A stretch of 30,710 nt of DNA. It comes from Chara braunii. Lineage: Eukaryota > Streptophyta > Charophyceae > Charales > Characeae. Position 1 is the first letter of the stretch. Every line of letters starts with the position of its first letter. The notes beneath the pieces are model-generated. The model saw only the letters and a list, made by a program, of their open reading frames with translations, did not search any database and was not told the origin of the DNA. The translations under genes and the position numbers were made by a program. Positions 19,357 through 29,664 of the stretch are shown one piece after another. The stretch lies in assembly GCA_003427395.1 (NCBI GenBank), contig BFEA01000005.1, forward strand, positions 4,385,455 through 4,416,164. The letters run 5' to 3'.

Positions 19357-20258
19357 TTAATGCCAAAACCAACCTTACAATCATGCTCGCCTGCGTCGAG
19401 AACCACAATCTATCATCCTTCCTTCCTTGATTCTATCGAGAATTTAGGAAACTATCGTCTCCTCGCTTCTGCCATACTCTTCCTGCCTCGTTTTCTCCAC
19501 CTCCGTCCTTCTCCCCCGCTACTATGGTTCGCTCCGAAATTGCTTGGTCCTACACCTGCGTGGGCTAACGACTGTCAGCACGAGCTGCGCTACTCAAGGC
19601 TCCGAGGGATACTGCGACTAGATGGTTCGATTAGTCTACTGCCCCTATACTCGCCCCATGAACGATTCGCACGTCGACATTCGCCATGAACCTCCTCCTG
19701 AGTTCCGAGTGGCTCCAAACTACACGCTAGGCCATGCACCACAACGGGTGCCCGCTGACACAGACAACAGGTAACTCTCCTGCCCCCGCGACTTGCTTTC
19801 CTCCGACAGGTAGGCCTCCACCTAGCGGTTGGCCCTTCAACAATAGGTAAGTCTCCGGGCTTGCGGTTACCCTCCTGCAGCTCGGCTACTTTGTGGGGGC
19901 TCCGGATAGGGTCAGCAGTTAGGCGGCTATAATTTAGACTTTTGCCTACCTACCCAAGCCCGACATGCGATTAACTCGTCAGTATCGCTNCGAGCCTCCA
20001 CCAGAGTTTCCTCTGGTCTCGCCTTGCTCAGGCATATTTCGCCACCTGCAGGTCCCCACATGGATACTCACATTCAAACCTCTCACAACAACTCATGGTG
20101 GCAGGCGACACATCTGCAAAGAGGCGCCCGAAACACAGATTCTTTCCATCTCGTGGGTTGGGCACCCACCTTTGTATCAAAGGAGCAAGCAACGACCTTG
20201 ACATACCATAATTGAGTTGACCAGCCCCGAGCGATTCAGAGTGATTTATTCTCTTCAT

Positions 20259-20330
20259 CTGCGGGTGTCTGAATTCAAACTTGATCTGCGTTTCAACAGT
20301 CTATGGTTGTACCAACTAAGCTAAAGCCCA
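20259..20330 (-). pseudogene. tRNA-like sequence, possibly tRNA-Asn(GTT)-derived
   Basis: On the minus strand a 72-nt segment begins TGGGCTTTAGCTTAGTTGG, containing an A-box-like TAGCTTAGTTGG. CTGTTGA falls exactly at positions 32-38, placing GTT at 34-36. GTTTGAATTC stands in the B-box place. Acceptor pairing is about 5 of 7. The D, anticodon and T stems pair poorly, so it is a degraded tRNA gene or the head of a tRNA-derived SINE rather than a working tRNA. Confidence 0.42.
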
Positions 20331-20642
20331 GTCTATTTTAGGATCGGCCCCGGTATTGATGCCGCCTTGAGTACGTATGCGCAAGTCACAGGCAAGCGAA
20401 TTAATCAAGAGACAAAATCATTTTAATCCTAGCTTAATCAGAAATAAAAATTGAGCCAGCGATCACGCTGACTCTTCAATCATCAACAAAAGAAGAAATC
20501 ATGCGCGCCTTAAGTCTGCGCGCCCACACACTCTCTACTCTAGTTAGCCATTCGGTCAGCGTAAACCACAGCCACTACCGCGTCTCGTGCGGTATACTCA
20601 ACTTTTAATCAAACTTACTTTCTATCGTTCGCAACAACCAGC

Positions 20643-20668
20643 GCGGATACCCTTGTAAGGGTATTCGC
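20643..20668. repeat. terminal hairpin of X
   Basis: GCGGATACCCTT-GT-AAGGGTATTCGC: a 12-bp stem with one G-T pair and a 2-nt loop, 7 nt from the right end of the element. It may mark the terminus for recognition or stop transcription. It was not found at the left end. Confidence 0.85.
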
Positions 20669-20675
20669 ACCGACA

Positions 20676-22305
20676 ACGTGGCTTAGGAGCACCCCCACCT
20701 GGTTAGGTCTTGCTTGGTCGACATTGAACCTGACCAAGTAGATTGAGAACAAGTACGTGATGGCGAAACACATCAAGAGGATTTCATGCGAAAGTTGAAA
20801 CAGGCGACAGTGAGAGGCACTCGCACCTGGAATCTGACCTAAGGGAGACACTTGGTGACTTGAGGGCCTCCCTCAAGTAGGCGATCTTGAGGGAGGTAGC
20901 CATTCTGCATCTACGGACTGCAAGTTACTACTTTGTTCTTCAACATCGACAGGGGATCCAATGTTGCACTTTGGTGTTCTAAGTGAGACCCTCCTACATG
21001 ATAGGACACCAGTGTAGAGGTAGCGAATAGGGTTAGTAAGACCACACGAGGAAGGGGGGTGAGTTATACTCATCTCAGAGTCCGTCCCACTCAAGTAAGT
21101 GTCGTGCACCTAAGGGTTGCCCATGTATGCGTGCATGGTATTGTTTTTGCTGTTGGGGTACTTCTGAATATCTTTCTCAGTCCTCTGAAGTCTTGGTTGT
21201 GTGCATTGGTGTGTAAAACCTGATGGATGTAGAAATGAAGTATCTTGCTTTGAAAGCCATATCTTTCTTGAGTGCTTTGTCTTTTCATTTGTGAATGGAT
21301 GCGATTTGTAGGTTTTTTCTTGAAGTTGAAACTTGAAATTCGTTTTTCAGTAAAATCGAGTCAGGAAGTAGAACCTTGAGGTACTCCCCTTGGTTGGGAC
21401 TTGGTCGCGATCTCCTTGGGACCCATTGGGGCCCAATGGGACCGGGCCCAAACAAGGAGGGCCCCTTGGACCCAAAGTTGTTGACGCTGTGTCGCTCTCT
21501 TTCCTGTCTGGGATACGGTGTTCTTCTTTTTTATTAGAGCCCTCGCTGCCGAGGGGATCTCGGTTGAGATGCTTTGTCAGACTAATGACACACAATCCAA
21601 CGCTTGGCCTGCACCTTATACACCACTCAATTCTCCATTGCTGTAACATGTTACTTGTAGTCTGGTTTGTTGTACTTTGACGGTGCAGATTGGATTAGGC
21701 TCGAGAGGATCTCGTACTTGGTCGGACCGGGCTAAAATGCGGAGTCAAAACTCTCTTCATAATTCATTTTAATTTTTTGTTGTTGTTGGTTGCTCTCTAT
21801 TCCAAATATTTGCCTTTCCGGCTAGGAGTTCTACCTTCTCCTTTGTACTTTCAGTTTGTTTCTTTTGCTGAAAATCCACTACATTGTTGTATGATGTTAC
21901 TTGTAGACTGATTCGTTGTACTTTGACGGTGCTGATTGGATTAGGCTCGAGGGGATCTCTAACTTGGTCTGACCGGACCAAAATGCGGAGTGAAAACTCT
22001 CTTCATAATTCATTTTTATTTTTTGTTGTTGTTGGTTGCTTTCTATTCAAAATATTTGCCTTTCCGGCTAGGAGTTCTACCTTCCCCTTTGTACTTTTAG
22101 TTTGTTTCTTTTCCTGAAAATCCACACACGCGGGCAAGAGAAGAGCAAGAGTGGCCATGGCAAACGAAGGAGCTAGTAGTTCCGACATGGCATCAACTAA
22201 GCTTTCTAATATGTTAAAGACTCGTATGGATGCAGCGAATGCGACTGATAAACCGCGGTATGAGGCCCCTCTATCAAAAAGAATTGGCCGAGGAGGAAAA
22301 GGCGA
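20676..22305 (+). repeat. tandem duplication of element 2 leader, unit 2
   Basis: Continues from 13151-13185 after removal of X. It contains gag block copy C (about 20785-20879, GDSERHSHLESDL), then leader sequence parallel to 11533-12790, with two 246-bp repeats beginning TTACTTGTAG at 21651 and 21897, then the gag start at 22157. Similarity to unit 1 ends near 22305. Confidence 0.8.
21651..22128 (+). repeat. 246-bp tandem repeat pair in the leader, unit 2
   Basis: Starts at 21651 and 21897; the same unit as at 12306 and 12549. Both copies keep GATTGGATTAGGCT, CTTCATAATTCATTTT and the TTTGCCTTTCCGGCTAGGAG stretch. Confidence 0.85.
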
Positions 22306-22560
22306 AATAGACAAAGCAGAAAACAACCGCTGACGAACTTTAGGCTATTTTTAAAACAGTTCCAAACCTATCTGATGCAAACCTTAACATAGATCTCGTT
22401 GTGTGTGTACGTGTGTTTGTTAATTACCATTTGCTCAATGAACTCCCGAGTGTGAAATCTCAACTACTCAAGGAGATGAGTCAGATGCGTACTTAGATGG
22501 TTGAAAGGGCGAGAGAACATCGAGATCGGTTACAACAAATGACAAGCATGCATCAGGCCC
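22157..22560 (+). pseudogene. gag: gag N-terminus of element 2
   Basis: ATG 22157 opens ANEGASSSDMASTKLSNML and KTRMDAANATDKPRYEAPL, matching copy B. The original reading then shifts frame and stops near 22315 (ELAEEEKAK, TAG). After a non-coding gap (about 22335-22440) a further charged coil, SQLLKEMSQMRT, TAG at 22494-22496, MVERAREHRDRLQQM, is readable to about 22560. It is the N-terminal coil of the gag whose capsid part follows at 22630. I chose ATG 22157 because the N-terminal residues are shared with copy B. Confidence 0.6.
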
Positions 22561-22629
22561 AAACCTCAAGTTATCTTCCCCGTTACCTTTGCACCCCTCC
22601 ACTCTTCTCTTTCTTCTCAGTCTTCTTCG

Positions 22630-23766
22630 TTGAGTTTGGTGGTTAATCAATCAGGACCTGCGACAGGTGCAGTTCCCGCTGCCGCTACAAGCGGCCACGC
22701 AGGAAGTTCTGCAACTGCTACAGCCCTGGGATGGAATCCAGCAACAGTTGGACCCAGCTGTGGCAATCCATCAATGGAAAGAAAGGCGGTGATGATACCG
22801 TGTAGATATGATGGCAAGGAGGACGTAGAGTTTTGGATCAGCTCCATGAGAGCCTACTTTGAGGTACAGGGCACTCAAAGAGTGAACTAGTCCTTGATCC
22901 TGGGGACGAATGTCGAGCCTGTTGTAAGGGGCTTCCTTGAAATCCAAGCCAAGGTATTCCAAGATCAACTTTTCAGTGATGCCACTCTCGAAGATATATT
23001 AGTAGCGCAATATAAAGACCCGCATGTTGCAGCGAGAGTGAGGATACAACTTGATGAGCTCAAGCGCAACAAGTGGCAGGGCACCATGCACAAATTGCAT
23101 CCGCATGTCAGCACGCTTTTTGCAACGCTAGGATTGGAGCTGACTGCACAATCGTGTTTGGATGTAGTTAAAGGTACGGTTCCCACCCACTTAACCAATC
23201 ACATAGGCAAAGATTTTTTCGAGTACACTGGCTGGTTTTTCTATTTTTTCGAGTACACTGACTGGTTTTCCTTAATGAAAGACGTAGTCAGTCGGGAGGC
23301 AGGAGACCTCCTTAAAGTGGCAAGCAGCAAAAAGACTTTTGTTCGCGGGCGATTTCATGGCAGCAATCGCCTAGCTGCGCTTGACTTACTGGAGGGGGAA
23401 GGGGAGGCTGAAGCAGATGACCCCACTCTTGGTGATGGCCAAGAACAGGACGCTGATACAGCCTGCTCTTCAACTCAAGAATCTGACACAAACAATGAAG
23501 ATGATAAATTTTGTGCCTTTAAAAAGACTGCCCATGGTAAGGGAAACCAAAACCGGAATTCAATAAGGAGCTTTGTCGCACTTCCAAAGGAAGCCAAAAG
23601 CCCAGCCAAACCGTAGGATGCAAGTACTAAACCCTGGTTGGACCTCTGGATCAGTGAGGGTGAATGGAAGGCTACAATGAAGAAAGGGGGTTCCCTGCAT
23701 TGCCTGAAAACAAACTATAAAGTACAAGATTGCTATAGGCTCCAGGGAAACCAGAATCGGGCGTAG
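22630..23766 (+). pseudogene. gag: gag capsid-like region of element 2, with nonsense codons
   Basis: One frame runs from at least 22630 to TAG 23614-23616 with a single internal TAG at 22888-22890, and continues in frame to TAG 23764-23766. It starts Ala/Ser-rich. CRYDGKEDVEFWISSMRAYF is the first helix of the Retrotrans_gag fold, LEDILVAQYKDPHVAARVRI the central part, and GDLLKVASSKK lies near its end. A 10-residue duplication (FFEYTGWFFY / FFEYTDWFSL) sits at 23214-23273. An acidic region follows. HCLKTNYKVQDC (about 23690) looks like a zinc knuckle that lost its second Cys and its His. The normal product would be the particle-forming protein. Confidence 0.7.
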
Positions 23767-23768
23767 AG

Positions 23769-24420
23769 TTGGCACCAACACTTCCTACGGCAACGGAGAC
23801 TGAACCTGATGCAGATCAGCAGTCCTCTCTTGAAGCCCCATCATCTGCTGATTCTAAGGCTAAAGTTTGTCATGCTTTGTATGTTGAGCCTTCGAAGGAG
23901 TCTGAGACAGTTGACTTCCACAATCACTTACAACATTGGGTTAAGACGAAACATAAACGTTCTCAAGGGACAGTGAAGTTAACCTTCTTCAAACTTCACA
24001 TAACCCCCCGCTATCTTTGTGTCTTGATTGATTATGGTGCGACAACTAACTTCATATCACCACACGAGGTACGCAAAGTGGGCTTGATGCAAGTGGCTTT
24101 GCAGAACCTTTGTCGGACTCAAGTAGGCAACAAAGAAGTTATCATATCTACGCATGCAGTCAATGGTGTGCGCACTGCCTTTGACAAGGACAAGACAGTC
24201 ACCCACACATTGAACTTCTATGTTCTTGACAAGTGTCCCTTTGACGTAGTCCACAGCTTGGGCTGGTTGCAGTCCCAATGCGAATGGACCAGGTGGAAGG
24301 AGTCACTTTTCATAATCAAAGATGCTCAAGGGAACGAGCTTCCTATCCTCTTGCATGAGAAGCACGAGTTCCCAGTAACTTTTCTCAATGCCATGCAGTT
24401 CTGCAAGAAGTGGCACTTTA
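23769..24420 (+). pseudogene. pro: aspartic protease of element 2, truncated by Y
   Basis: Open from 23769 in a new frame. The first 85 residues are an acidic linker. LCVLIDYGATTNFISPHEV is the retropepsin active-site region: the triad is D-Y-G (Asp 24030-24032, Tyr 24033-24035) instead of D-S/T-G, followed by the usual GATxNFIS. VNGVRTAFDKDKTVTHTLNF and the FDVVHSLGWL box continue the fold. After FLNAMQFCKKW the frame enters sequence homologous to X, so the residues beyond about 24420 up to the stop at 24581 are not protease. No RT, RNase H or integrase follows. Confidence 0.72.
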
Positions 24421-25030
24421 AAGCGCATCGGTCTCACAGGGGGACCCTTCCGACCACGTCACGCAGGATTTATCGCGGTGCGAATGGAGTTTCCGTCGCC
24501 TCTTGGGCCGAGTGCGCCAGCCATACCTTTTGCGAACCCCTACGACAGGATAGGGCCAAGCAAGGTACAACTTACCTCTGACCAAGGGGCTGTCACCACC
24601 CTTGAGCGGGCGTATTTCTGTCGAGCTACCGAACCACGTGCGAAAGCTAATCAGTTGCAATCCCCGAGGTAGCCCAGCCGAGGGTGTTTCTCGTTCGTTG
24701 TAGCATAGGGGTACGCGCGGTCCCACGCCTCTATCGAGCCCGTACACGAACCAACGCATCAGGGGTCTGAAGTCCTGAACGCGGCTCGTCATCGGTCGAC
24801 CAACACACATCCTTCTTACCACGCGTTACACCACACCAAAGCAAAATCAGATCACTTACATAAACAAAACAGTCCTAGTCCCTTTAGTATCCAACCCATA
24901 ACCTTTTGACACGAAACTCGGTTAAGTGACACGCGCGAGACTCATAATAAATATATTGTGGACGCAGGCTTACTCTTATCGACTAACATGCATGAATACG
25001 CAAGCAGTCGCAAACAGTCGCAGTGATGGC

Positions 25031-25044
25031 GTACTACGTAGTAC
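25031..25044. repeat. perfect 14-bp palindrome in Y
   Basis: GTACTACGTAGTAC. The matching bases in X (GTATTATGTAGTGC, near 13827-13840) differ at four places, yet all seven positions can still pair if G-U pairs are counted. Confidence 0.85.
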
Positions 25045-26683
25045 CTATAATCATGTGGCCCTAGATGGTCTCGAGGGTTACGTTCAACATCAAGTGTCGG
25101 TTGACACGCATCTTGAGGGGTTAAACTCTCGACGCTAAACAACCGCCAAGGCGGCTGAGAAACACACCCTCTTCTGCACCCTGCGGAAAGTGGGTGGTAC
25201 ACAGGCTCCTACCAATTGTGGCAGTCGGGTTTTATTGCCCTGGAGACAAGCTTCATCATCCAAGGCCTGGAGAGAAGTCAAGGGGTTTGACTTTGACGGT
25301 TGCCACTGACACCAACGTCCAACTATAATAATTCTAAAAAGCAAAAGATTAAAAAAAAAAACTCCCTTTTCTCTCAAACACAAAATCAATTTAACCCTTA
25401 CGCACGATCACAATACATCGCACAGACACTCGAGGTATATATAGATAGTATGATATACATATAAGGGGTCATAAAGCATAGGACGATCACATCTCACAAT
25501 CACAGTGGGGCTCCCTTCAACCATGTATATATGATCGCAAACAATCAAATCCAGAGTCCGGACCACAACATACCTGCAATCACATCTAGATTCAACCAAA
25601 TATCCATACACTACGCGGGATCAACTTCAACCACTATCTGCACTCATACCCCTTGCTTTAGCCATACGAGCCCCAACATTTGTCCAAACTTCCATAATAA
25701 AATACTCAACATCTTTGTTCCATGGCCATTGAATAAAATTCGGGTGAAAACCCCAACGAAACGATTCAAACCACAGGGGCTAAAGCCTTTAGGTTGAGTA
25801 GCGAGAGTAAATTAGAATTGAGTCGTAAACCGACGAATCAACAATCGACCTGTTATCAGTGATAACAAAAAACAATCCTCGTGTGATTAAGCTGAAACTA
25901 GTCCAATCCTGAACCGAATTGCTCAATGAGGACCTGTAACACAGGACAGGCCAATGCCCAAGGCTAGACTATAAGTGTATGGAGAATGAACCCCCATATC
26001 ACATTCTCACCTAAAATCTTCCTATAATTAAGTCGAAGGCTATCTCTAAGCAAGTCCCCAAGGAAAGTCTGATTTTTGGCAACATCTCCCCTACACAGGG
26101 TGCATCACCAAAATCTTTCCTATCATGATATAATCCAACTCCTCTAAACTAAGAAAATTTCCCAAAATTTATACAAAGCTAAGTACAGATCCTGAAATGA
26201 TTCCGACTTCCAAAGTCAAATTTTGTCTAACTCCCTGAATTAACAAAAATTTGGGCACCACTTCCCCTATGAAAATTTTTTTTCATATTTTTCCTAAGCC
26301 AGATATAAATTATAGACAAGAGTTGAACTTTGAAAAGACAAAATTTAACAAACTCTTTGGTTTTAAGAAAATTTTGGCAACGCTTCCCATAGGAGAAGTA
26401 GCTTTCCAAAATTTATACAAAGTCAAGTGAAATAAATGATCCCAGAAAATGCAAAAATTTACCCAAGCAGAAATTGAACAAACTCCTACAACTTTAACAC
26501 GTCGTAAGCAACTAAAGCAACTACGTACCAAACTGAAACTTAGACTACATACAGCTCACATTCAGCCACATGCAAGTCCATACCATAATGGGTAAGTACT
26601 CTCACCAAGTCATTCCCCCATAAGATAGCTCAAGAAACCTTTAGATGATTTATCTCTTATACCCAACTTACATATGGCATGAC

Positions 26684-27433
26684 GCTAGACCATTCAACTT
26701 AGAAACAACGTCTAGCATACCTTAGATTATACACAAACATGTTGCACAACTACGTTTTTCTTCTTTAGGCATATATGACTAGACCATTCAACTTACAAAC
26801 AATATTTAATCGCCCTGAGCTGTTTAATATCCAAAATTTAATAGTTTTCAGACTTATCTTCTACAGAATGGTAAATATGGGCAGGGGACAGAGCCATTCA
26901 GCTTAGAAACAATCTCAGCTTGCCCATGTTACTTCCAATTATACTGTACTTTCCCTTCTCTTCTTAGTGATATAGCTTAACGTTGCGCCATTCAGCTTAG
27001 AAACAATGCCCAGTTGCCTGGTCACATGCAAATATAACTAAAATACTTTCAGTTATACTCGGTTTATACTTATGCGCATGGTTTCATATACATCATTCAA
27101 CTTTCAAACAACGCTTAACCTTCCACAAAAATCCTCCCTCGAAATAGAACAAAGAATTGAGCCATTCATCTTAGGAACAATGTTCAGTTAATCCAAAATC
27201 ACTCAAAGCATGAAGTTGGGCCTTCCAACTTAAACTCAGTCAAAAACCCCAAAAGAAACAGACAGATCAAACCATTTAGCTTAAAAACAATGTTTGACCT
27301 CCAAGATCACTCAGGCAAGCCTTCAGAAATAAACACAACAACCATGCCAGTCAATTTAGAAACAATGCCTAGTCCTTCAGAAAACAACCAATAAACAAAA
27401 CGTTGGGTCATTCCGCTTAAAAACAATGCCCGG
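26684..27433. repeat. hairpin array of Y: 19-nt loop, unit-specific stems
   Basis: Up to ten units with the loop CATTCARCTTAGAAACAAT or a close variant. Best: GCTAGAC/GTCTAGC (26684-26690/26710-26716), AATTGAGC/GTTCAGTT (27155-27162/27182-27189, two G-U pairs), TCAAAC/GTTTGA (27267-27272/27292-27297), ACCATGC/GCCTAGT (27341-27347/27367-27373, two mismatches) and TTGGGT/GCCCGG (27403-27408/27428-27433, three G-U pairs). In each of these the loop is exactly 19 nt. Decayed units lie near 26776, 26891, 26984, 27092 and 27215. Order and flanks match the X array. Confidence 0.85.
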
Positions 27434-27701
27434 CCTTAAAGACCCGGTCAATCGCATGCAAAACTGCCTTCTTCCCACCTTCCCTTAGTTCATCCCTTAG
27501 TCTGCTTTCAATCAAAAAGAAAAGAAAACTTAAGATTTACTCGTGCGTTCCTTTCCTTTAATCTGAGCGAGTTATGAAAAGAAACAAATTTATAGGGGAA
27601 CACATGCATACACATCTAACAAACTAAAATGAGATAATCAAACAGGGATGTAGTGGGTTCATAAAGACAAAGGAGGTATACCTGTTGGTTCTTTGCCTCC
27701 A

Positions 27702-27718
27702 GAACCTCGGCTAGGTTC
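27702..27718. repeat. Y copy of the GAACNN hairpin
   Basis: GAACCT-CGGCT-AGGTTC, paired with X 17368-17384. Both changed stem pairs remain complementary. Confidence 0.85.
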
Positions 27719-27739
27719 CGACAGATCTTCTGTAATTGG

Positions 27740-29640
27740 TGGGGCAACCTCCCACAAAGGCCTTGGCACAGATTCGGGGTTGCAATCCCGCCTGTCGCCT
27801 TCCTCTCAAAACCAATGGACCAGACTTAAAAGAAGAAGGGCAGAAGGAGAAGGTTTTAGTCTCTCAGATACAAGGGAGGTGCATTCAGACTCTCCCTTGA
27901 GAGGGTTTTCAAGCCTTCAGACGTCTGAGGGCCCCACAATGATGGTCAAAATGTGTAGCAACTTGGTCAACAAAAGTCAAGCCGCCGGTTGTTGACTCAT
28001 TGACGATCCTTCAATTCGCAGCGACACCCCCCCTTCAAAAGAACTCGACCACCCCCAAGTTCTTGATCTTAAATGCCCCGGCTATAGGGGAGTCTGCAAG
28101 CTACTCCAAATACCTCGCACGGTGGGACAGGCTGCACACCAACCCGCAGGATCAGTCAGCATGCAAATTTCAACCTCGTTGTTTCCCTGCAGCTAGTTGT
28201 CCGGTGGGATAAACAACTCCCCGACCAACAGCTAAGTCTGTATCCTCACGGTCCACCTCTTGCTACTCCAAGTGATCAGTGTACTGGCCAGCAGGTACGT
28301 CTCCAAGCCCCCGCCTCACCTTCAACTAGCTCGTTCGGTGGAATTGGGCGAAATCAGAGCGAAACTTCCACGGATTGTGAAGGATTACACCGCCAAGAAT
28401 CTTCTCTCCTCATTTGCCACGCTCCTTTGAACCTCAGTTGGTTATACCCGCTGCACTTCTTCGTCTCCTCCAAGCAAAGGCAACGAATCTCCTGCTGGTC
28501 ATGGGCAGATTCAACCGTGTCGAATGTCAACGATTCGAACACTGCTACTAGGTAAGTTCCACTCTTTCGCGCCTCCAACAACCCGTGTCGTTGAACACAC
28601 CCTCTACTCTGAAGTGTTTCCCTACCTGAAGCTCGCACTCTGTGCACACTGATTCCAACTGCAGTCTCGTCCATATACGTGTGATCACAAGGCAGCCCGG
28701 TCGAGACGAGTGCCAAGGCACACTCGGACACCAGTGCTACAATACTCGTTGTTGAGATAGGAGTGAAACCTTAGTGGAGAGCTCCACCAAGAGGGACTCG
28801 ACGGTGGCGAGCACCCGACCAATTAACATAATCATGACGAAGAGCAGGCCATCATGGTTCACGTATCCCCACTGCTTATCCAATGAGCAAAATGAGAATG
28901 AATCTTCCGTTGGAAAGCGGAGATGTACACCACCACTTCGAACCCGTTCCTCCAACGCGCAACTCTTATTGGTTGCCGCACAAAATCCATCCACTAATCT
29001 TGAAATATGATCTTACCAGCTGATTCGCTCGCCATAGAATCCCCCATAAACGCTATTTCTCCCCCCATTCTCACAGAAAGTCAAGGAAGATGTTTGTTTC
29101 TCCTTCGCGCCAAAACATTCCTCCTGACGCGCTCACGCACACCATTTCTCTACTAACTCCCTCTACACTAATCTAGCACTAAATTTAACCTTGCCACCAC
29201 ACTCGCCTTGTACCAAAACCCCATAGTCGGCTCTTTCCCCGTCCGATTTCGTCAAAGATCAGGCAGGCTCTATGTTTCCTATTCCCTCTTGCTCCTACTC
29301 ACTTCCACCATAGCTCACTCCCTTTCTGCATGCACCCAACACCGCTTTGTGTCCAGATGCACTCCTCTCTTTATTGCGTGAGGTCCCACCACCCGCTCGA
29401 CAAATCCATTCGTCAATCGGAGCTATCATGAGACAACTTCCGTGAGCGCTAGCTATCAATCGGCTCAACAAAGGCGCCTGCACGAGCCCGCCCCATCCAC
29501 TCATAGTTAGGCGCTCATCTCTCTCCACTACCCGTCTTCTTCGTCTTCGTCAATCAACCGCACCACTCTTCGAACGAATCACTCTTTGATCGACACTCAC
29601 TCCCACAACACTCCGATGCAAGATGCAGCCGGTGCAAAAA
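27740..29640. other. Y right region: non-coding
   Basis: No domain. Patchy similarity with X includes GGTTGCAATCCCGCCTG and CGCCTTCCTCTCA near 27775, and AATGAATCTTCCGTT near 28899. Open frames on both strands are not conserved between the copies. Confidence 0.5.
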
Positions 29641-29664
29641 TCTTCGAGTAGTTCGACCTCCACC

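Larger units (their letters stand above)
17420..20258. other. X right region: non-coding, with tandem repeats
   Basis: No domain is recognised and open frames are not conserved with Y. It contains 26-bp repeats (18149-18226) and 96-bp repeats (19165-19356). AGGTAAGT-type words occur near 18620 and 19844. The phrase AATGAATCTTCCGTT (about 18977) is shared with Y (about 28899), so homology extends at least that far. Confidence 0.5.
13186..20675. mobile_element. 7.5-kb non-coding inserted element 'X'
   Basis: The left end reads GGGGCAACGT then TGTCGAGCG. The right end reads CACCGACA then ACGTGGCTTAGG. Joining the flanks gives GGGGCAACGTGGCTTAGG, which matches uninterrupted sequence in unit 1 at 11320-11337 (GGGGCAGCGTGGCTTAGG). 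Ends are TGTCG...CGACA with an ACGT duplication, as for retroviral-type integration. Yet I found no LTRs inside, no coding domain and no primer-binding site. Sequence homologous to most of its length, in the same orientation, makes up 'Y' from about 24421. It contains an unusual number of perfect hairpins. Confidence 0.72.
24421..29660. mobile_element. second copy of the X-type element, 'Y'
   Basis: Homology to X starts at AAGCGCATC (24423; X GAGCGCATC at 13190) and runs parallel to at least about 28910 in the same orientation. Y lacks the X-specific 15035-15483 region and most of the 120-bp repeats. It interrupts the protease of element 2. The left terminus no longer reads TGTCG, and I could not fix the right end or a target duplication, so the end given is approximate. 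There is no coding domain. Confidence 0.6.

Noticed and set aside
18615-19850. AGGTAAGT words as splice donors of a host gene in X
   Set aside because: No exon with coding character lies next to them and the frames are not conserved in Y.
13186-29660. X and Y as the two LTRs of one element with the gag-protease segment between them
   Set aside because: X has its own target duplication inside the duplicated leader, the copies differ by large insertions and only patchy identity, and no primer-binding site follows X. The only primer-binding site is at 11208, before X.
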